From positions 8,368,605 to 8,432,604 of the forward strand of contig OX439004.1 in the NCBI GenBank assembly GCA_949316495.1: a DNA stretch of 64,000 nt, written 5' to 3'. The position numbers and the translations under genes were made by a program. Source of the stretch: Amphiduros pacificus (Eukaryota; Annelida; Polychaeta; Phyllodocida; Hesionidae). Below the pieces are notes generated by a model. The model searched no databases. It had not been told where the DNA came from and worked only from the letters and a program-made list of their open reading frames with translations. Positions 14,651 to 29,800 of this stretch are shown here, in pieces (position 1 is the first letter of the stretch; every line of letters starts with the position of its first letter).

Positions 14651-14845
14651 GAGGACCGGGCATCAAAGCAAAGTGCATGCCATCTGGAGGGGTTCCCATG
14701 GTAATAATTCCTCTGATTATTGACACCACAGCAATTTTCTTCTAAACTTATTGTCTTCCTCTGCCTGTTTTATACCTTACTATATATGCCACCTAACGCA
14801 CTTTTACTTTGTTATACAATAAAAACTATATTAAAAAATATGTGG
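14651..14845 (+). other. Candidate 3'-terminal exon with poly(A) signal
   Basis: A good acceptor (tttttcttccaag at 14638-14650) is followed by two short open frames: EDRASKQSACHLEGFPW then stop, and another containing GPGIKAKCMPSGGVPM then stop. An AATAAA lies at 14818-14823. The first frame would join in phase to a cryptic GTATGA donor just before the TMEM47-like stop. Neither peptide is recognised. Low confidence without RNA evidence. Confidence 0.2.
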
Positions 14846-16060
14846 TCTTCTCTTTTTTAACTGATTGGATGTAGAGCATCTTCTTAAATGTCAATATTGA
14901 GCACGTATTCCCACCAGATGTCATATCCACAATATTCCATTGTGAACACTATTTGTCACCCCTCTTACTGATATTGTTATTGTGGATTAAAGGTAGAAAA
15001 TTTGAATTGTGAAAACTAAATTTTGGGGTTTTAGAAGAGGGAGAGTTTTAAATGAGAGAAAGAAGTTCAGTTGAAAGATGTATATAACAAGTAAAGCAAA
15101 ATAACAGATGAAGGATGGTTGCAGATGTATCAATTTATCATGTTTATAACCACTCATTTTGGTAAAATGTCAAATTAAGATAATTAGACAGGCTTAGTGT
15201 TGATAACATAATTTGCAGAATGTATTAAAATATGGAATATTAAGCAAAAACGGCATCCATTCCTAGCATCAAACATTTTTTCTAATACTCTCAGCTTCTA
15301 CAGTTATTTTTTAATGATTTTATTTAATAAAGTTCATCACTTTTAATCTCGTTACAACTCACACATACATTTAAATTATAATACTTCTCACATACAATCA
15401 TTTAGTAAAATCTTGCATATTTGACAAATTTTCTTATTATGGAATTGTCATGAACCAATCTCTTTCTAAAAGGCTGAAATTCTATGAGAAACATCATGAC
15501 ATACCACACCAGGTGGCGCTGATTTACCCTGGTATATATAACAGGTGGTAAGTTCCATACAACTCTTAAAGCCTTCCTCTAAGATGTACATATGCCATCA
15601 CACTATCACTAACAGAGCCATGCATAGAAAAACAAAGGTGATCAACCAACATGCTTTTCATTCAGGAGAAATTGTTACAAAAGTAAGATTTTAAAGGGGC
15701 TTCAAAGCTTAGATTAGCTGCCCTTTGCAGTCTTAGATTTATCATTAAAGTCTGTTTGATCCAAATGACCAGCAGAGGTCAATTTAGTAATAATCACACC
15801 ATTAACATGAAGTACATCATTTCTGCCCTATTTACTCATAGTGCCACCCAACACAGTAAGTTTAAAACATGCATAACACCCTTCACAATATTCTGTAAAC
15901 TTTTAACCAAATAATATATATTTATAACAAAAACGTCTGGGGACAGAATATTTCCTTGTTTGACACCCTTCAAAACATCAAAACATTAAAGCTATTTCAT
16001 GTGAATGAATTTATCTTTCAATGTTTTGTATTATATACGTATTATTTTGACGTATATGTA
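14846..16060. other. Stretch with no recognisable feature
   Basis: AT-rich DNA. A short acaccaggtggcgct string near 15510 resembles part of a dispersed repeat seen at about 32867. No gene was recognised. Confidence 0.4.
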
Positions 16061-16069
16061 ATATATATC

Positions 16070-16142
16070 CTGGTCTGCATAGTTCATTCGGTAGAGCATT
16101 TGCTTTGAGACCGAGGGATTCCCAGTTCAGATCCTGGCCAGT
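16070..16142 (+). repeat. tRNA-like (SINE head) fragment
   Basis: An A-box-like TAGTTCATTCGG at 16080 and a B-box-like GTTCAGATCC at 16125 are spaced as in a tRNA gene. The D-arm-like part resembles the TAGCTCAGTCGGTAGAGCA of tRNA-Lys. The anticodon stem does not pair and the B box has one mismatch, so this is more likely a tRNA-derived SINE remnant than a working tRNA gene. Confidence 0.45.
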
Positions 16143-16270
16143 TACTATATACATCAAGCGGTATAAGCAGACAATTTTTGGAATCAGCTCCAAATAAGTG
16201 TTACCTTTACCTTCATTTAAATGATTTAGTCTTAGCCTTGCCCGAAAATACCATTCATACATGTAGTTAA

Positions 16271-16360
16271 AACCCTGAAATAGTTAAGACTCTGAAATAG
16301 TTAAGACCCTGAAATAGTTAAGACCCTGAAATAGTTAAGACCCTGAAATAGTTGAGACCT
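16271..16360. repeat. 17-bp tandem repeat, about 5 copies
   Basis: Unit close to ctgaaatagttaagacc. The last copy is diverged. Confidence 0.9.
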
Positions 16361-17170
16361 TGAGTTGCAATCAACTTGCCATAACACGAACTAGCATAAT
16401 TTCTGGATTTAAATCATTAAGTATCACAACAAAACACATAACGGGATAAAAATATGAAGTTGCTATGAAAGTTGCAGGGCTAGTTTATGAGTTTAATGAG
16501 TTTAAATTAGTGTCAATATTTAAATATTTGAGGTAAGTTTGTTATTCATCACAACCTTGTCTTCTCTCAGTTAAAATGTTTCATTTATAATCAAAATTAC
16601 TTCTCTTCACTTTATAAAATAAATAACAAATATTTTGAACGAAGAAGGTACAATACTGTAATTTATGTCAAGCATCCATCAATATGAAATAACAGTGTTA
16701 AATATTTGTTCCTGATCCCAAGTTATTAATATAATGATTTATATTCTGATTGCTGTTTGTAAGAAATAATAAGTATTCTTGTCAGTTTGATTTTGAAAAA
16801 TAAGACTGCCTGATCAAAAATAGAAGCCTACCCCTATTTCATATTCATTAATTTGATTTAAACTGCCCCTTATTAAAATCGATACTTTATCGCTTTAGTG
16901 ATAAGAGGAGGAATATTAGAAGGTGTGTCCTTTTTGTGTTCAAAAAGAGCAGGTCCCTTTTACCACGGCAACTCGTGCTCTCATTTTAATTATAAAAAGG
17001 ATTGAAAGAGAAGAGTGAAAAAAATAATTTTGCAATTAGATTATCATTTTTTTCCATTCTGGTAACCTAAGGTTTGTGATATTTTGTAGGTTTGTGATAT
17101 TTTGAGACCAATATATTTGTTAATGCATTATACCTTTGTGAAAATGTGAAATATATTTCTTAAATAATAG
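16361..17170. other. Stretch with no recognisable gene
   Basis: AT-rich sequence upstream of the NRF-6-like gene. No exon or promoter element could be named with confidence. Confidence 0.4.
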
Positions 17171-17253
17171 GCGACGATTCGTATTTATTTCCAATCTATG
17201 ACAAAAACAAGGACGGGGAAGTTTGGAAGTTGAGTAAAATCAATACCACATGA
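17171..17253 (+). other. Candidate coding exon with an EF-hand-like loop
   Basis: After an AG at 17169-17170 one frame reads DDSYLFPIYDKNKDGEVWKL and ends at TGA 17251-17253. DKNKDGEV has the D-x-N-x-D-G spacing of the first part of an EF-hand calcium loop, preceded by a fitting hydrophobic stretch. Position 12 is Ser instead of the usual Glu and the acceptor is AT-rich. It could be a relic or the last exon of an unseen gene. Chance cannot be excluded. Confidence 0.22.
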
Positions 17254-17390
17254 GTATGCTAATATGGTATTAGTAAAACAACTATGATCAATAAATCAAT
17301 AAGTAAAGTGACTGAAGTTCAACAGCTTTGGGGGGAGAGTGAACGATCAGCTGTTATCATTAACTGGAGATATGAGAGAGAACTTGATGT

Positions 17391-17393
<3 letters not shown>

Positions 17394-17487
<94 letters not shown>
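17394..17487. repeat. (AT)n microsatellite just upstream of the NRF-6-like ATG
   Basis: About 94 bases of AT ending 57 bases before the ATG at 17545. It probably lies in the promoter or 5' leader, so length changes could affect transcription start or leader length (inference). Confidence 0.95.
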
Positions 17488-17489
<2 letters not shown>

Positions 17490-17544
17490 CTTTCAGCTGT
17501 AGGCACTTTTTAGTCAGATTTGTACCATCTCTTGCATCGTCAAG

Positions 17545-17848
17545 ATGCCTACTCTATTCTTCTCAATCTGCCTATTATTAATGTGTAATAATTCCTTATT
17601 GTCTAATGGGCACAAATATAATTATGACGAGGACCAGTATGTCGACAGCTTCTATGAGGGGATGCATGAAACTGAAGAAACCATGATTTCTTGGTTGAAA
17701 TCACAAATTGACATCGATGTTGACAACTTGAACCTTTTAGCAGAAGAAGTTGGAAAATCTGACCCCGACAGAAGATCTCTGCGATGCGATATTGACGTTG
17801 TCAACATGTTTCGGGATATCACTGCTGGCAAACCCTATGCAATTTATA
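17545..17848 (+). CDS. NRF-6-like exon 1: signal peptide and start of NRF domain
   Basis: Starts at ATG 17545; the hydrophobic leader [14 protein letters not shown] supports this start. An acidic stretch follows, then [12 protein letters not shown] (Cys81), the usual opening of the NRF domain. Donor gtaagt; out phase 1. Confidence 0.85.
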
Positions 17849-20800
17849 GTAAGTTATTTCATAAACATCAACCCGTTGTTATTAAGTGTTTTATTAATTT
17901 GGGAGATTAACATGAAACCTGTGAGTGTAATTATCCTTTGCTAAAATGATTCCTCTTTAATAGACAATATATATAAACTGAACTGCAAAGAAATCACTTT
18001 AAAAATCTCACCTCACAATTAAATCAAGTCAAATGACGTAGCTATCGTTATTTTGAATTTAAAACTAGTGATTCATTCCCATCGATCATATCAATTCAAT
18101 CTTTTCAGAACTTATCTTCACATGTATATTATGCCAACAATCTGATATGTTATGATAGATAACTGTGTTATGATATATGTTATACCCTGCTGAGAAATCG
18201 ATGTCTACGGATGTAAAAAATAATTACTATCTTAATGATATCCGAAGAATACTGTTTAACTTCATATGCTAATTTAGATGGTATATATTTAGCTTGTTCA
18301 GGAACTTAACTGTAAAAATATTTTTTTTAACTGCAAAATAAAACCTTTTACAAAAGAACAGATTTCGGATCATTTGGGCACATTTTCAATATATCTTGTG
18401 TTATTATCAACCTCAGCCAACTTGTATAGTAATTTACTATAGATATAAATAAATGTTACTTTATCTACCCCAAAAAAGATATCTGAGATGTATGAACCTA
18501 TATCACAATCACATGATGCGTGTAGTTGTGTTCATTTGTAAAATCTATTTTATCATAAAGCAAAATAATGAATATCAATAATCTAGAATAAAAGTATTTA
18601 TCTCATTTTTCTTTTTTTGAAAATTAATTATGGGTCACCATCTTAGATTTTTCAAAAAGTTTACATTGGAAATATATATACATATTTATCTTTTAGTGCT
18701 GGATGCTATAGCAAAGTTGCCTGCAGGATTTCTGGAAGGGAATCTCCAGTGGCTGGGGTCCTATGGAGAGTGCACTCAGGTAGATCCGCAGGCTGCAGGC
18801 AGGAGGTTCAAGTCCCGATATTGCCTCACCCAGATCAACATACCACTACTGGTGAGTCTAATCCCCAGATCACCATACCTCTACTGGTGAGTCTCATACC
18901 CAGATCAACATACCTCTACTGGTGAGTCTAATACCCAGATCAACATACCTCTACTGGTGAGTTTCATACCCAGATCAACATACCTCTACTGGTGAGTCTA
19001 ATACCCAGATCACCATACTTCTACTGGTGAGTCTAATACCCAGATCAACATACCACTACTGGTGAGTCTAATACCCAGCTCAACATACCTCTACTGGTGA
19101 GTCTAATACCCAGATCAACATACCACTGCTGCTGAGTCTAATACCCAAATCAACATACCTCTACTGGTGAGTCTAATACCCAGATCAACATACCTCTACT
19201 GGTGAGTCTAATACCCAGATCAACATACCACTGCTGCTGAGTCTAATACCCAGATCAACATACCACTGCTGCTGAGTCTAATACCCAGATCAACATACCT
19301 CTACTGGTGAGTCTAATACTCAGATCAACATTCCTCTACTGGGGAGTCTAATACCCAGATCAACATACCTGTACTGGTGGGTCTAATACCCAGATCAACA
19401 TGCCACTACTGGTGGGTCTAATACCCAGATCAACATACCACTGCTGCTGAGTCTAATACCCAAATCAACATACCTCTACTGGTGAGTCTAATACCCAGAT
19501 CACCATACCTCTACTGGTGAGTCTCATACCCAGATCATCATACCTCTACTGGTGAGTCTCATACCCAGATCATCATACCTCTACTGGTGAGTCTCATACC
19601 CAGATCAACATACCTCTACTGGTGAGTCTAATACCCAGATCAACATACCACTACTGGTGAGTCTCATACCCAGATCAACATTCCTCTACTGGTGAGTCTA
19701 ATACCCAGATCAACATACCTCTACTGGTGAGTCTCATACCCAGATCACCATACCGCTACTGGTGGGTCTAATACCCAGATCAACATACCTCTACTGGTGA
19801 GTCTAATACCCAGATCAGCATACCACTACTGGTGAGTCTAATACCCAGCTCAACATACCTCTACTGGTGAGTCTAATACCCAGATCAACATACCACTGCT
19901 GCTGAGTCTAATACCCAAATCAACATACCTCTACTGGTGAGTCTAATACCCAGATCAACATACCTCTACTGGTGAGTCTAATACCCAGATCAACATACCA
20001 CTGCTGCTGAGTCTAATACCCAGATCAACATACCACTGCTGCTGAGTCTAATACCCAGATCAACATACCTCTACTGGTGAGTCTAATACTCAGATCAACA
20101 TTCCTCTACTGGGGAGTCTAATACCCAGATCAACATACCTGTACTGGTGGGTCTAATACCCAGATCAACATGCCACTACTGGTGAGTCTAATACCCAGAT
20201 CAACATACCACTGCTGCTGAGTCTAATACCCAAATCAACATACCTCTACTGGTGAGTCTAATACCCAGATCACCATACCTCTACTGGTGAGTCTCATACC
20301 CAGATCATCATACCTCTACTGGTGAGTCTCATACCCAGATCATCATACCTCTACTGGTGAGTCTCATACCCAGATCAACATACCTCTACTGGTGAGTCTA
20401 ATACCCAGATCAACATACCACTACTGGTGAGTCTCATACCCAGATCAACATTCCTCTACTGGTGAGTCTAATACCAAGATCAACATACCTCTACTGGTGA
20501 GTCTCATACCCAGATCACCATACCGCTACTGGTGGGTCTAATACCCAGATCAACATACCTCTACTGGTGAGTCTAATACCCAGATCAGCATACCACTACT
20601 GGTGAGTCTAATACCTAGATCACCATACCACTGCTGGTGAGTCTCATACCCAGATCAACATACCTCTACTGGTGAGTCTCATACCCAGATCAACATACCT
20701 CTTCTGGTGAGTCTAATACCTAGATCACCATACCACTGCTGGTGAGTCTCATACCCAGATCACCATACCTCTACTGGTGAGTGTAATACCCAGATCAACA

Positions 20801-23800
20801 TACCTGTACTGGTGGGTCTAATACCCAGATCAACATGCCACTACTGGTGAGTCTCATACCCAGATCATCATACCTCTACTGGTGAGTCTCATACCCAGAT
20901 CAACATACCTCTACTAGTGAGTCTGATACCCAGATCAACATACCTCTAATACCCAGATCAACATATCACTACTGGTGAGTCTAATACCCAGATCAACATA
21001 CCTCTACGGGCGAGTCTAATCCCCAGATCAACATACCTCTACTGGTGAGTCTCATACCCAGATCACCATACCACTGCTGGTGAGTCTCATACCCAGATCA
21101 ACATACCTCTACTGGTGAGTCTCATACCCAGATCAACATACCTCTACTAGTGAGTCTCATACCAAGATCAACATACCTCTACTGGTGAGTCTAATAACCA
21201 GATCACCATACCTCTACGGGTGAGTCTAATCCCCAGATCACCATACCTCTACTGGTGAGTCTCATACCCAGATCAACATACCTCTACTGGTGAGTCTAAT
21301 ACCCAGATCAACATACCTCTACTGGTGAGTCTAATACCCAGATCAGCATACCACTACTGGTGAGTCTAATACCTAGATCACCATACCACTGCTGGTGAGT
21401 CTAATACCCAGATCAACATACCTCTACTGGTGAGTCTCATACCCAGATTAACATACCTCTACTGGTGAGTCTAATACCTAGATCACCATACCACTGCTGG
21501 TGAGTCTCATACCCAGATCACCATACCTCTACTGGTGAGTCTCATACCCAGATCAACATACCTCTACTGGTGAGTCTCATACCCAGATCAACATACCACT
21601 TCCAGATCAACATACCTCTACTGGTGAGTCTAATACCCAGATCAGCATACCACTTTTGGTGAGTCTAATACCAAGATCAACATACCTCTACTGGTGAGTC
21701 TAATACCTAGATCACCATACCACTACTGGTGAGTCTAATACCCAGATCAACATACCACTACTGGTGAGTCTAATACCAAGATCAACATACCTCTACTGGT
21801 GAGTCTAATACCTAGATCACCATACCACTACTGGTGAGTCTAATACCCAGATCACCATACCACTACTGGTGTGTCTAATACCCAGATCAACATACCTCTA
21901 CTGGTGAGTCTCATACCCAGATCAACATACCTCTACTGGTGAGTCTAATACCTAGATCACCATACCACTACTGGTGAGTCTAATACCCAGATCAACATAC
22001 CTCTACTGGTGAGTCTAATACCCAGATCAACATACCACTGCTGCTGAGTCTAATACCCAAATCAACATACCTCTACTGGTGAGTCTAATACCCAGATCAA
22101 CATACCTCTACTGGTGAGTCTAATACCCAGATCAACATACCACTGCTGCTGAGTCTAATACCCAGATCAACATACCACTGCTGCTGAGTCTAATACCCAG
22201 ATCAACATACCTCTACTGGTGAGTCTAATACTCAGATCAACATTCCTCTACTGGGGAGTCTAATACCCAGATCAACATACCTGTACTGGTGGGTCTAATA
22301 CCCAGATCAACATGCCACTACTGGTGAGTCTAATACCCAGATCAACATACCACTGCTGCTGAGTCTAATACCCAAATCAACATACCTCTACTGGTGAGTC
22401 TAATACCCAGATCACCATACCTCTACTGGTGAGTCTCATACCCAGATCATCATACCTCTACTGGTGAGTCTCATACCCAGATCATCATACCTCTACTGGT
22501 GAGTCTCATACCCAGATCAACATACCTCTACTGGTGAGTCTAATACCCAGATCAACATACCACTACTGGTGAGTCTCATACCCAGATCAACATTCCTCTA
22601 CTGGTGAGTCTAATACCCAGATCAACATACCTCTACTGGTGAGTCTCATACCCAGATCACCATACCGCTACTGGTGGGTCTAATACCCAGATCAACATAC
22701 CTCTACTGGTGAGTCTAATACCCAGATCAGCATACCACTACTGGTGAGTCTAATACCCAGCTCAACATACCTCTACTGGTGAGTCTAATACCCAGATCAA
22801 CATACCACTGCTGCTGAGTCTAATACCCAAATCAACATACCTCTACTGTTGAGTCTAATACCCAGATCAACATACCTCTACTGGTGAGTCTAATACCCAG
22901 ATCAACATACCACTGCTGCTGAGTCTAATACCCAGATCAACATACCACTGCTGCTGAGTCTAATACCCAGATCAACATACCTCTACTGGTGAGTCTAATA
23001 CTCAGATCAACATTCCTCTACTGGGGAGTCTAATACCCAGATCAACATACCTCTACTGGTGAGTCTCATACCCAGATCAACATGCCACTACTGGTGAGTC
23101 TAATACCCAGATCAACATACCACTGCTGCTGAGTCTAATACCCAAATCAACATACCTCTACTGGTGAGTCTAATACCCAGATCACCATACCTCTACTGGT
23201 GAGTCTAATACCCAGATCAACATACCACTGCTGCTGAGTCTAATACCCAAATCAACATACCTCTACTGGTGAGTCTAATACCCAGATCAACATACCTCTA
23301 CTGGTGAGTCTAATACCCAGATCAACATACCACTGCTGCTGAGTCTAATACCCAGATCAACATACCACTGCTGCTGAGTCTAATACCCAGATCAACATAC
23401 CTCTACTGGTGAGTCTAATACTCAGATCAACATTCCTCTACTGGGGAGTCTAATACCCAGATCAACATACCTGTACTGGTGGGTCTAATACCCAGATCAA
23501 CATGCCACTACTGGTGAGTCTAATACCCAGATCAACATACCACTGCTGCTGAGTCTAATACCCAAATCAACATACCTCTACTGGTGAGTCTAATACCCAG
23601 ATCACCATACCTCTACTGGTGAGTCTCATACCCAGATCATCATACCTCTACTGGTGAGTCTCATACCCAGATCATCATACCTCTACTGGTGAGTCTCATA
23701 CCCAGATCAACATACCTCTACTGGTGAGTCTAATACCCAGATCAACATACCACTACTGGTGAGTCTCATACCCAGATCAACATTCCTCTACTGGTGAGTC

Positions 23801-26800
23801 TAATACCCAGATCAACATACCTCTACTGGTGAGTCTCATACCCAGATCACCATACCGCTACTGGTGGGTCTAATACCCAGATCAACATACCTCTACTGGT
23901 GAGTCTAATACCCAGATCAGCATACCACTACTGGTGAGTCTAATACCCAGCTCAACATACCTCTACTGGTGAGTCTAATACCCAGATCAACATACCACTG
24001 CTGCTGAGTCTAATACCCAAATCAACATACCTCTACTGTTGAGTCTAATACCCAGATCAACATACCTCTACTGGTGAGTCTAATACCCAGATCAACATAC
24101 CACTGCTGCTGAGTCTAATACCCAGATCAACATACCACTGCTGCTGAGTCTAATACCCAGATCAACATACCTCTACTGGTGAGTCTAATACTCAGATCAA
24201 CATTCCTCTACTGGGGAGTCTAATACCCAGATCAACATACCTCTACTGGTGAGTCTCATACCCAGATCAACATGCCACTACTGGTGAGTCTAATACCCAG
24301 ATCAACATACCACTGCTGCTGAGTCTAATACCCAAATCAACATACCTCTACTGGTGAGTCTAATACCCAGATCACCATACCTCTACTGGTGAGTCTCATA
24401 CCCAGATCATCATACCTCTACTGGTGAGTCTCATACCCAGATCATCATACCTCTACTGGTGAGTCTCATACCCAGATCAACATACCTCTACTGGTGAGTC
24501 TAATACCCAGATCAACATACCACTACTGGTGAGTCTCATACCCAGATCAACATTCCTCTACTGGTGAGTCTAATACCCAGATCAACATACCTCTACTGGT
24601 GAGTCTCATACCCAGATCACCATACCGCTACTGGTGGGTCTAATACCCAGATCAACATACCTCTACTGGTGAGTCTAATACCCAGATCAGCATACCACTA
24701 CTGGTGAGTCTAATACCTAGATCACCATACCACTGCTGGTGAGTCTCATACCCAGATCAACATACCTCTACTGGTGAGTCTCATACCCAGATCAACATAC
24801 CTCTTCTGGTGAGTCTAATACCTAGATCACCATACCACTGCTGGTAAGTCTCATACCCAGATCACCATACCTCTACTGGTGAGTCTAATACCCAGATCAA
24901 CATACCTGTACTGGTGGGTCTAATACCCAGATCAACATGCCACTACTGGTGAGTCTCATACCCAGATCATCATACCTCTACTGGTGAGTCTCATACCCAG
25001 ATCAACATACCTCTACTAGTGAGTCTGATACCCAGATCAACATACCTCTAATACCCAGATCAACATACCACTACTGGTGAGTCTAATACCCAGATCAACA
25101 TACCTCTACGGGCGAGTCTAATCCCCATATCAACATACCTCTACTGGTGAGTCTCATACCCAGATCACCATACCACTGCTGGTGAGTCTCATACCCAGAT
25201 CAACATACCTCTACTGGTGAGTCTCATACCCAGATCAACATACCTCTACTAGTGAGTCTCATACCAAGATCAACATACCTCTACTGGTGAGTCTAATAAC
25301 CAGATCAACATACCTCTACGGGTGAGTCTAATCCCCAGATCACCATACCTCTACTGGTGAGTCTCATACCCAGATCAACATACCTCTACTGGTGAGTCTC
25401 ATACCCAGATCAACATACCTCTACTGGTGAGTCTCATACCCAGATCAACATACCACTACCAGATCAACATACCTCTACTGGTGAGTCTAATACCCAGATC
25501 AGCATACCACTTTTGGTGAGTCTAATACCAAGATCAACATACCTCTACTGGTGAGTCTAATACCTAGATCATCATACCACTACTGGTGAGTCTAATACCC
25601 AGATCAACATACCACTACTGGTGAGTCTAATACCAAGATCAACATACCTCTACTGGTGAGTCTAATACCTAGATCACCATACCACTACTGGTGAGTCTAA
25701 TACCCAGATCACCATACCACTACTGGTGTGTCTAATACCCAGATCAACATACCTCTACTGGTGAGTCTCATACCCAGATCAACATACCTCTACTGGTGAG
25801 TCTAATACCTAGATCACCATACCACTACTGGTGAGTCTAATACCCAGATCAACATACCTCTACTGGTGGGTCTCATACCCAGATCAACATAACTCTACTG
25901 GTGAGTCTAATACCTAGATCACCATACCACTACTGGTGAGTCTAATACCCAGATCAACATACCTCTACTGGTGAGTCTAATCCCCAGATCAACATACCTC
26001 TACTGGTGAGTCTAATACCTAGATCACCATACCTTTACTGGTGAGTCTCATACCCAGATCAACATACCTCTACTGGTGAGTCTAATACCCAGATCAACAT
26101 ACCTCTAATACCCAAATCACCATACCTCTACTGGTGAGTCTAATACCCAGATCAACATACCACTACTGGTGAGTCTCATACCCAGATCAACATACCTCTA
26201 CTGGTGAGTCTCATACCCAGATCAACATACCTCTACTGGTGAGTTTAATACCCAGATCAACATACCTCTACTGGTGAGTCTCATACCCAGATCAACATAC
26301 CTCTACTGGTGAGTCTGATACCCAGATCAACATACCTCTAATACCCAGATCAACATACCTCTACTGGTGAGTCTCATACCCAGATCAACATACCTCTACT
26401 AGTGAGTCTGATACCCAGATCAACATACCTCTAATACCCAGATCAACATACCACTACCGGTGAGTCTAATACCCAGATCAATATACTTCTACTGGTGAGT
26501 CTAATACCCAGATCAACATACCACTACTGGTGAGTCTCATACCCAGATCAACATACCTCTACTGGTGAGTCTCATACCCAGATCAACATACCTCTACTGG
26601 TGAGTCTGATACCCAGATCAACATACCTCTAATACCCAGATCAACATACCTCTACTGGTGAGTCTCATACCCAGATCAACATACCTCTACTAGTGAGTCT
26701 GATACCCAGATCAACATACCTCTAATACCCAGATCAACATACCACTACCGGTGAGTCTAATACCCAGATCAACATACCTCTACTGGTGAGTCTAATACCC

Positions 26801-29800
26801 AGATCAACATACCACTACTGGTGAGTCTCATATCCAGATCACCATACCTCTACTGGTGAGTCTCATACCCAGATCAACATACCTCTACTGGTGAGTCTAA
26901 TACCCAGATCAACATACCTCTACTGGTGAGTCTGATACCCAGATCAACATACCTCTACTGGTGAGTCTCATACCCAGATCACCATACCTCTACTGGTGAG
27001 TCTAATACCCAGATCACCATACCACTACTGGTGAGTCTCATACCCAGATCACCATACCTCTACTGGTGAGTCTCATACCCAGATCAACATACCTCTACTG
27101 GTGAGTCTCATACCCAGATCAACATACCTCTACTGGTGAGTCTGATACCCAGATCAACATACCTCTACTGGTGAGTCTCATACCCAGATCACCATACCTC
27201 TACTGGTGAGTCTAATACCCAGATCACCATACCACTACTGGTGAGTCTCATACCCAGATCACCATACCTCTACTGGTGAGTCTCATACCCAGATCAACAT
27301 ACCTCTACTGGTGAGTCTCATACCCAGATCAACATACCTCTACTGGTGAGTTTAATACCCAGATGAACATACCACTACTGGTGAGTCTCATACCCAGATC
27401 ACCATACCTCTACTGGTGAGTTTAATACCCAGATCAACATACCTCTACTGGTGAGTTTCATACCCAGATCATCATACCTCTAATGGTGAGTCTCATACCC
27501 AGATCAACATACCACTACTGGTGAGTCTAATACCAAGATCAACATACCACTACTGGTGAGTCTAATACCACGATCAACATACCAATACTGGTGAGTCTCA
27601 TACCCAGATCACCATACCTCTACTGGTGAGTCTAATACCCAGATCAACATACCACTACTGGTGAGTTTAATACCCAGATCAACATACCTCTACTGGTGAG
27701 TCTCATACCCAGATCAACATACCTTTACTGGTGAGTCTCATACCCAGATCAACATACCTCTACTGGTGAGTCTCATACCCAGATCAACATACCTCTACTG
27801 GTGAGTCTAATCCCCAGATCAACATACCACTACTGGTGAGTCTCATACCCAGATCACCATACCTCTACTGGTGAGTCTAATACCCAGATCAACATACCTC
27901 TAATACCCAGATCACCATACCTCTACTGGTGAGTCTGATACCCAGATCAACATACCACTACTGGTGAGTCTAATCCCCAGATAAACATGCCACTACTGGT
28001 GAGTCTCATACCCAGATCAACATACCTCTACTAGTGAGTCTCATACCCAGATCAACATACCACTACTGGTGAGTCTCATACCCAGATCAACATACCTCTA
28101 CTGGTGAGTCTCATACCCAGATCAACATACCTCTACTGGTGAGTTTAATACCCAGATCAACATACCTCTACTGGTGAGTCTCATACCCAGATCAACATAC
28201 TTCTACTTGTGAGTCTCATACCCAGATTAACATACCTCTACTGATGAGTTTAATACCCAGATCAACATACCTCTACTGGTGAGTCTCATACCCAGATCAA
28301 CATACCTCTACTAGTGAGTCTGATACCCAGATCAACATACCTCTAATACCCAGATCAACATACCTCTACTGGTGAGTCTCATACCCAGATCAACATACCT
28401 CTACTGGTGAGTCTGATACCCAGATCAACATACCTCTACTGGTGAGTTTAATACCTAGATCAACATACCTCTACTGGTGAGTCTCATACCCAGATCAACA
28501 TACCTCTACTGGTGAGTCTGATACCAAGATCAACATACCTCTAATACCCAGATCAACATACCTCTACTGGTGAGTCTCATACCCAGATCAACATACCTCT
28601 ACTGGTGAGTCTGATACCCAGATCAACATACCTCTAATACCCAGATCAACATACCACTACCGGTGAGTCTAATACCCAGATTAACATACCTCTACTGGTG
28701 AGTCTAATACCTAGATCAACATACCACTACTGGTGAGTCTCATACCCAGATCAACATATCTCTACTGGTGAGTCTCATACCCAGATCAACATACCACTAC
28801 TGGTGAGTCTCATACCCAGATCACCATACCTCTACTGGTGAGTCTCATACCCAGATCACCATACCTCTACTGGTGAGTCTAATACCCAGATCACCATACC
28901 TCTACTGGTGAGTCTCATACCCAGATCACCATACCACTGCTGGTGAGTCTCATACCCAGATCAACATACCTCTACTGGTGAGTCTCATACCCAGATCAAC
29001 ATACCTCTACTGGTGAGTCTAATACCCAGATCACCATACCTCTACTGGTGAGTTTAATACCCAGATCAACATACCACTACTGGTGAGTCTCATACCCAGA
29101 TCACCATACCTCTACTGGTGAGTCTCATACCCAGATCACCATACCTCTACTGGTGAGTTTAATACCCAGATCAACATACCACTACTGGTGAGTCTCATAC
29201 CCAGATCACCATACCTCTACTGGTGAGTTTAATACCCAGATCAACATACCACTACTGGTGAGTCTCATACCCAGATCACCATACCTCTACTGGTGAGTCT
29301 CATACCCAGATCAACATACCACTACTGGTGAGTCTCATACCCAGATCAACATACCTCTACTGGTGAGTCTCATACCCAGATCAACATACCTCTACTGGTG
29401 AGTTTAATACCCAGATCAACATACCACTACTGGTGAGTCTCATACCCAGATCAACATACCTCTACTGGTGAGTCTCATACCCAGATCACCATACCTCTAC
29501 TGGTGAGTTTAATACCCAGATCAACATACCACTACTGGTGAGTCTCATACCCAGATCACCATACCTCTACTGGTGAGTCTCATACCCAGATCAACATACC
29601 ACTACTGGTGAGTCTCATACCCAGATCAACATACCTCTACTGGTGAGTCTCATACCCAGATCAACATACCTCTACTGGTGAGTTTAATACCCAGATCAAC
29701 ATACCACTACTGGTGAGTCTCATACCCAGATCAACATACCTCTACTGGTGAGTCTCATACCCAGATCACCATACCTCTACTGGTGAGTTTAATACCCAGA

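Noticed and set aside
18770-18851. Earlier donor cag|gtagat in NRF-6-like exon 2, and a tRNA B-box-like ggttcaagtcccg
   Set aside because: The frame continues into the conserved SRYC segment and meets exon 3 in phase at 18851, so the earlier donor is not needed; the B-box match has no A box and is coding.
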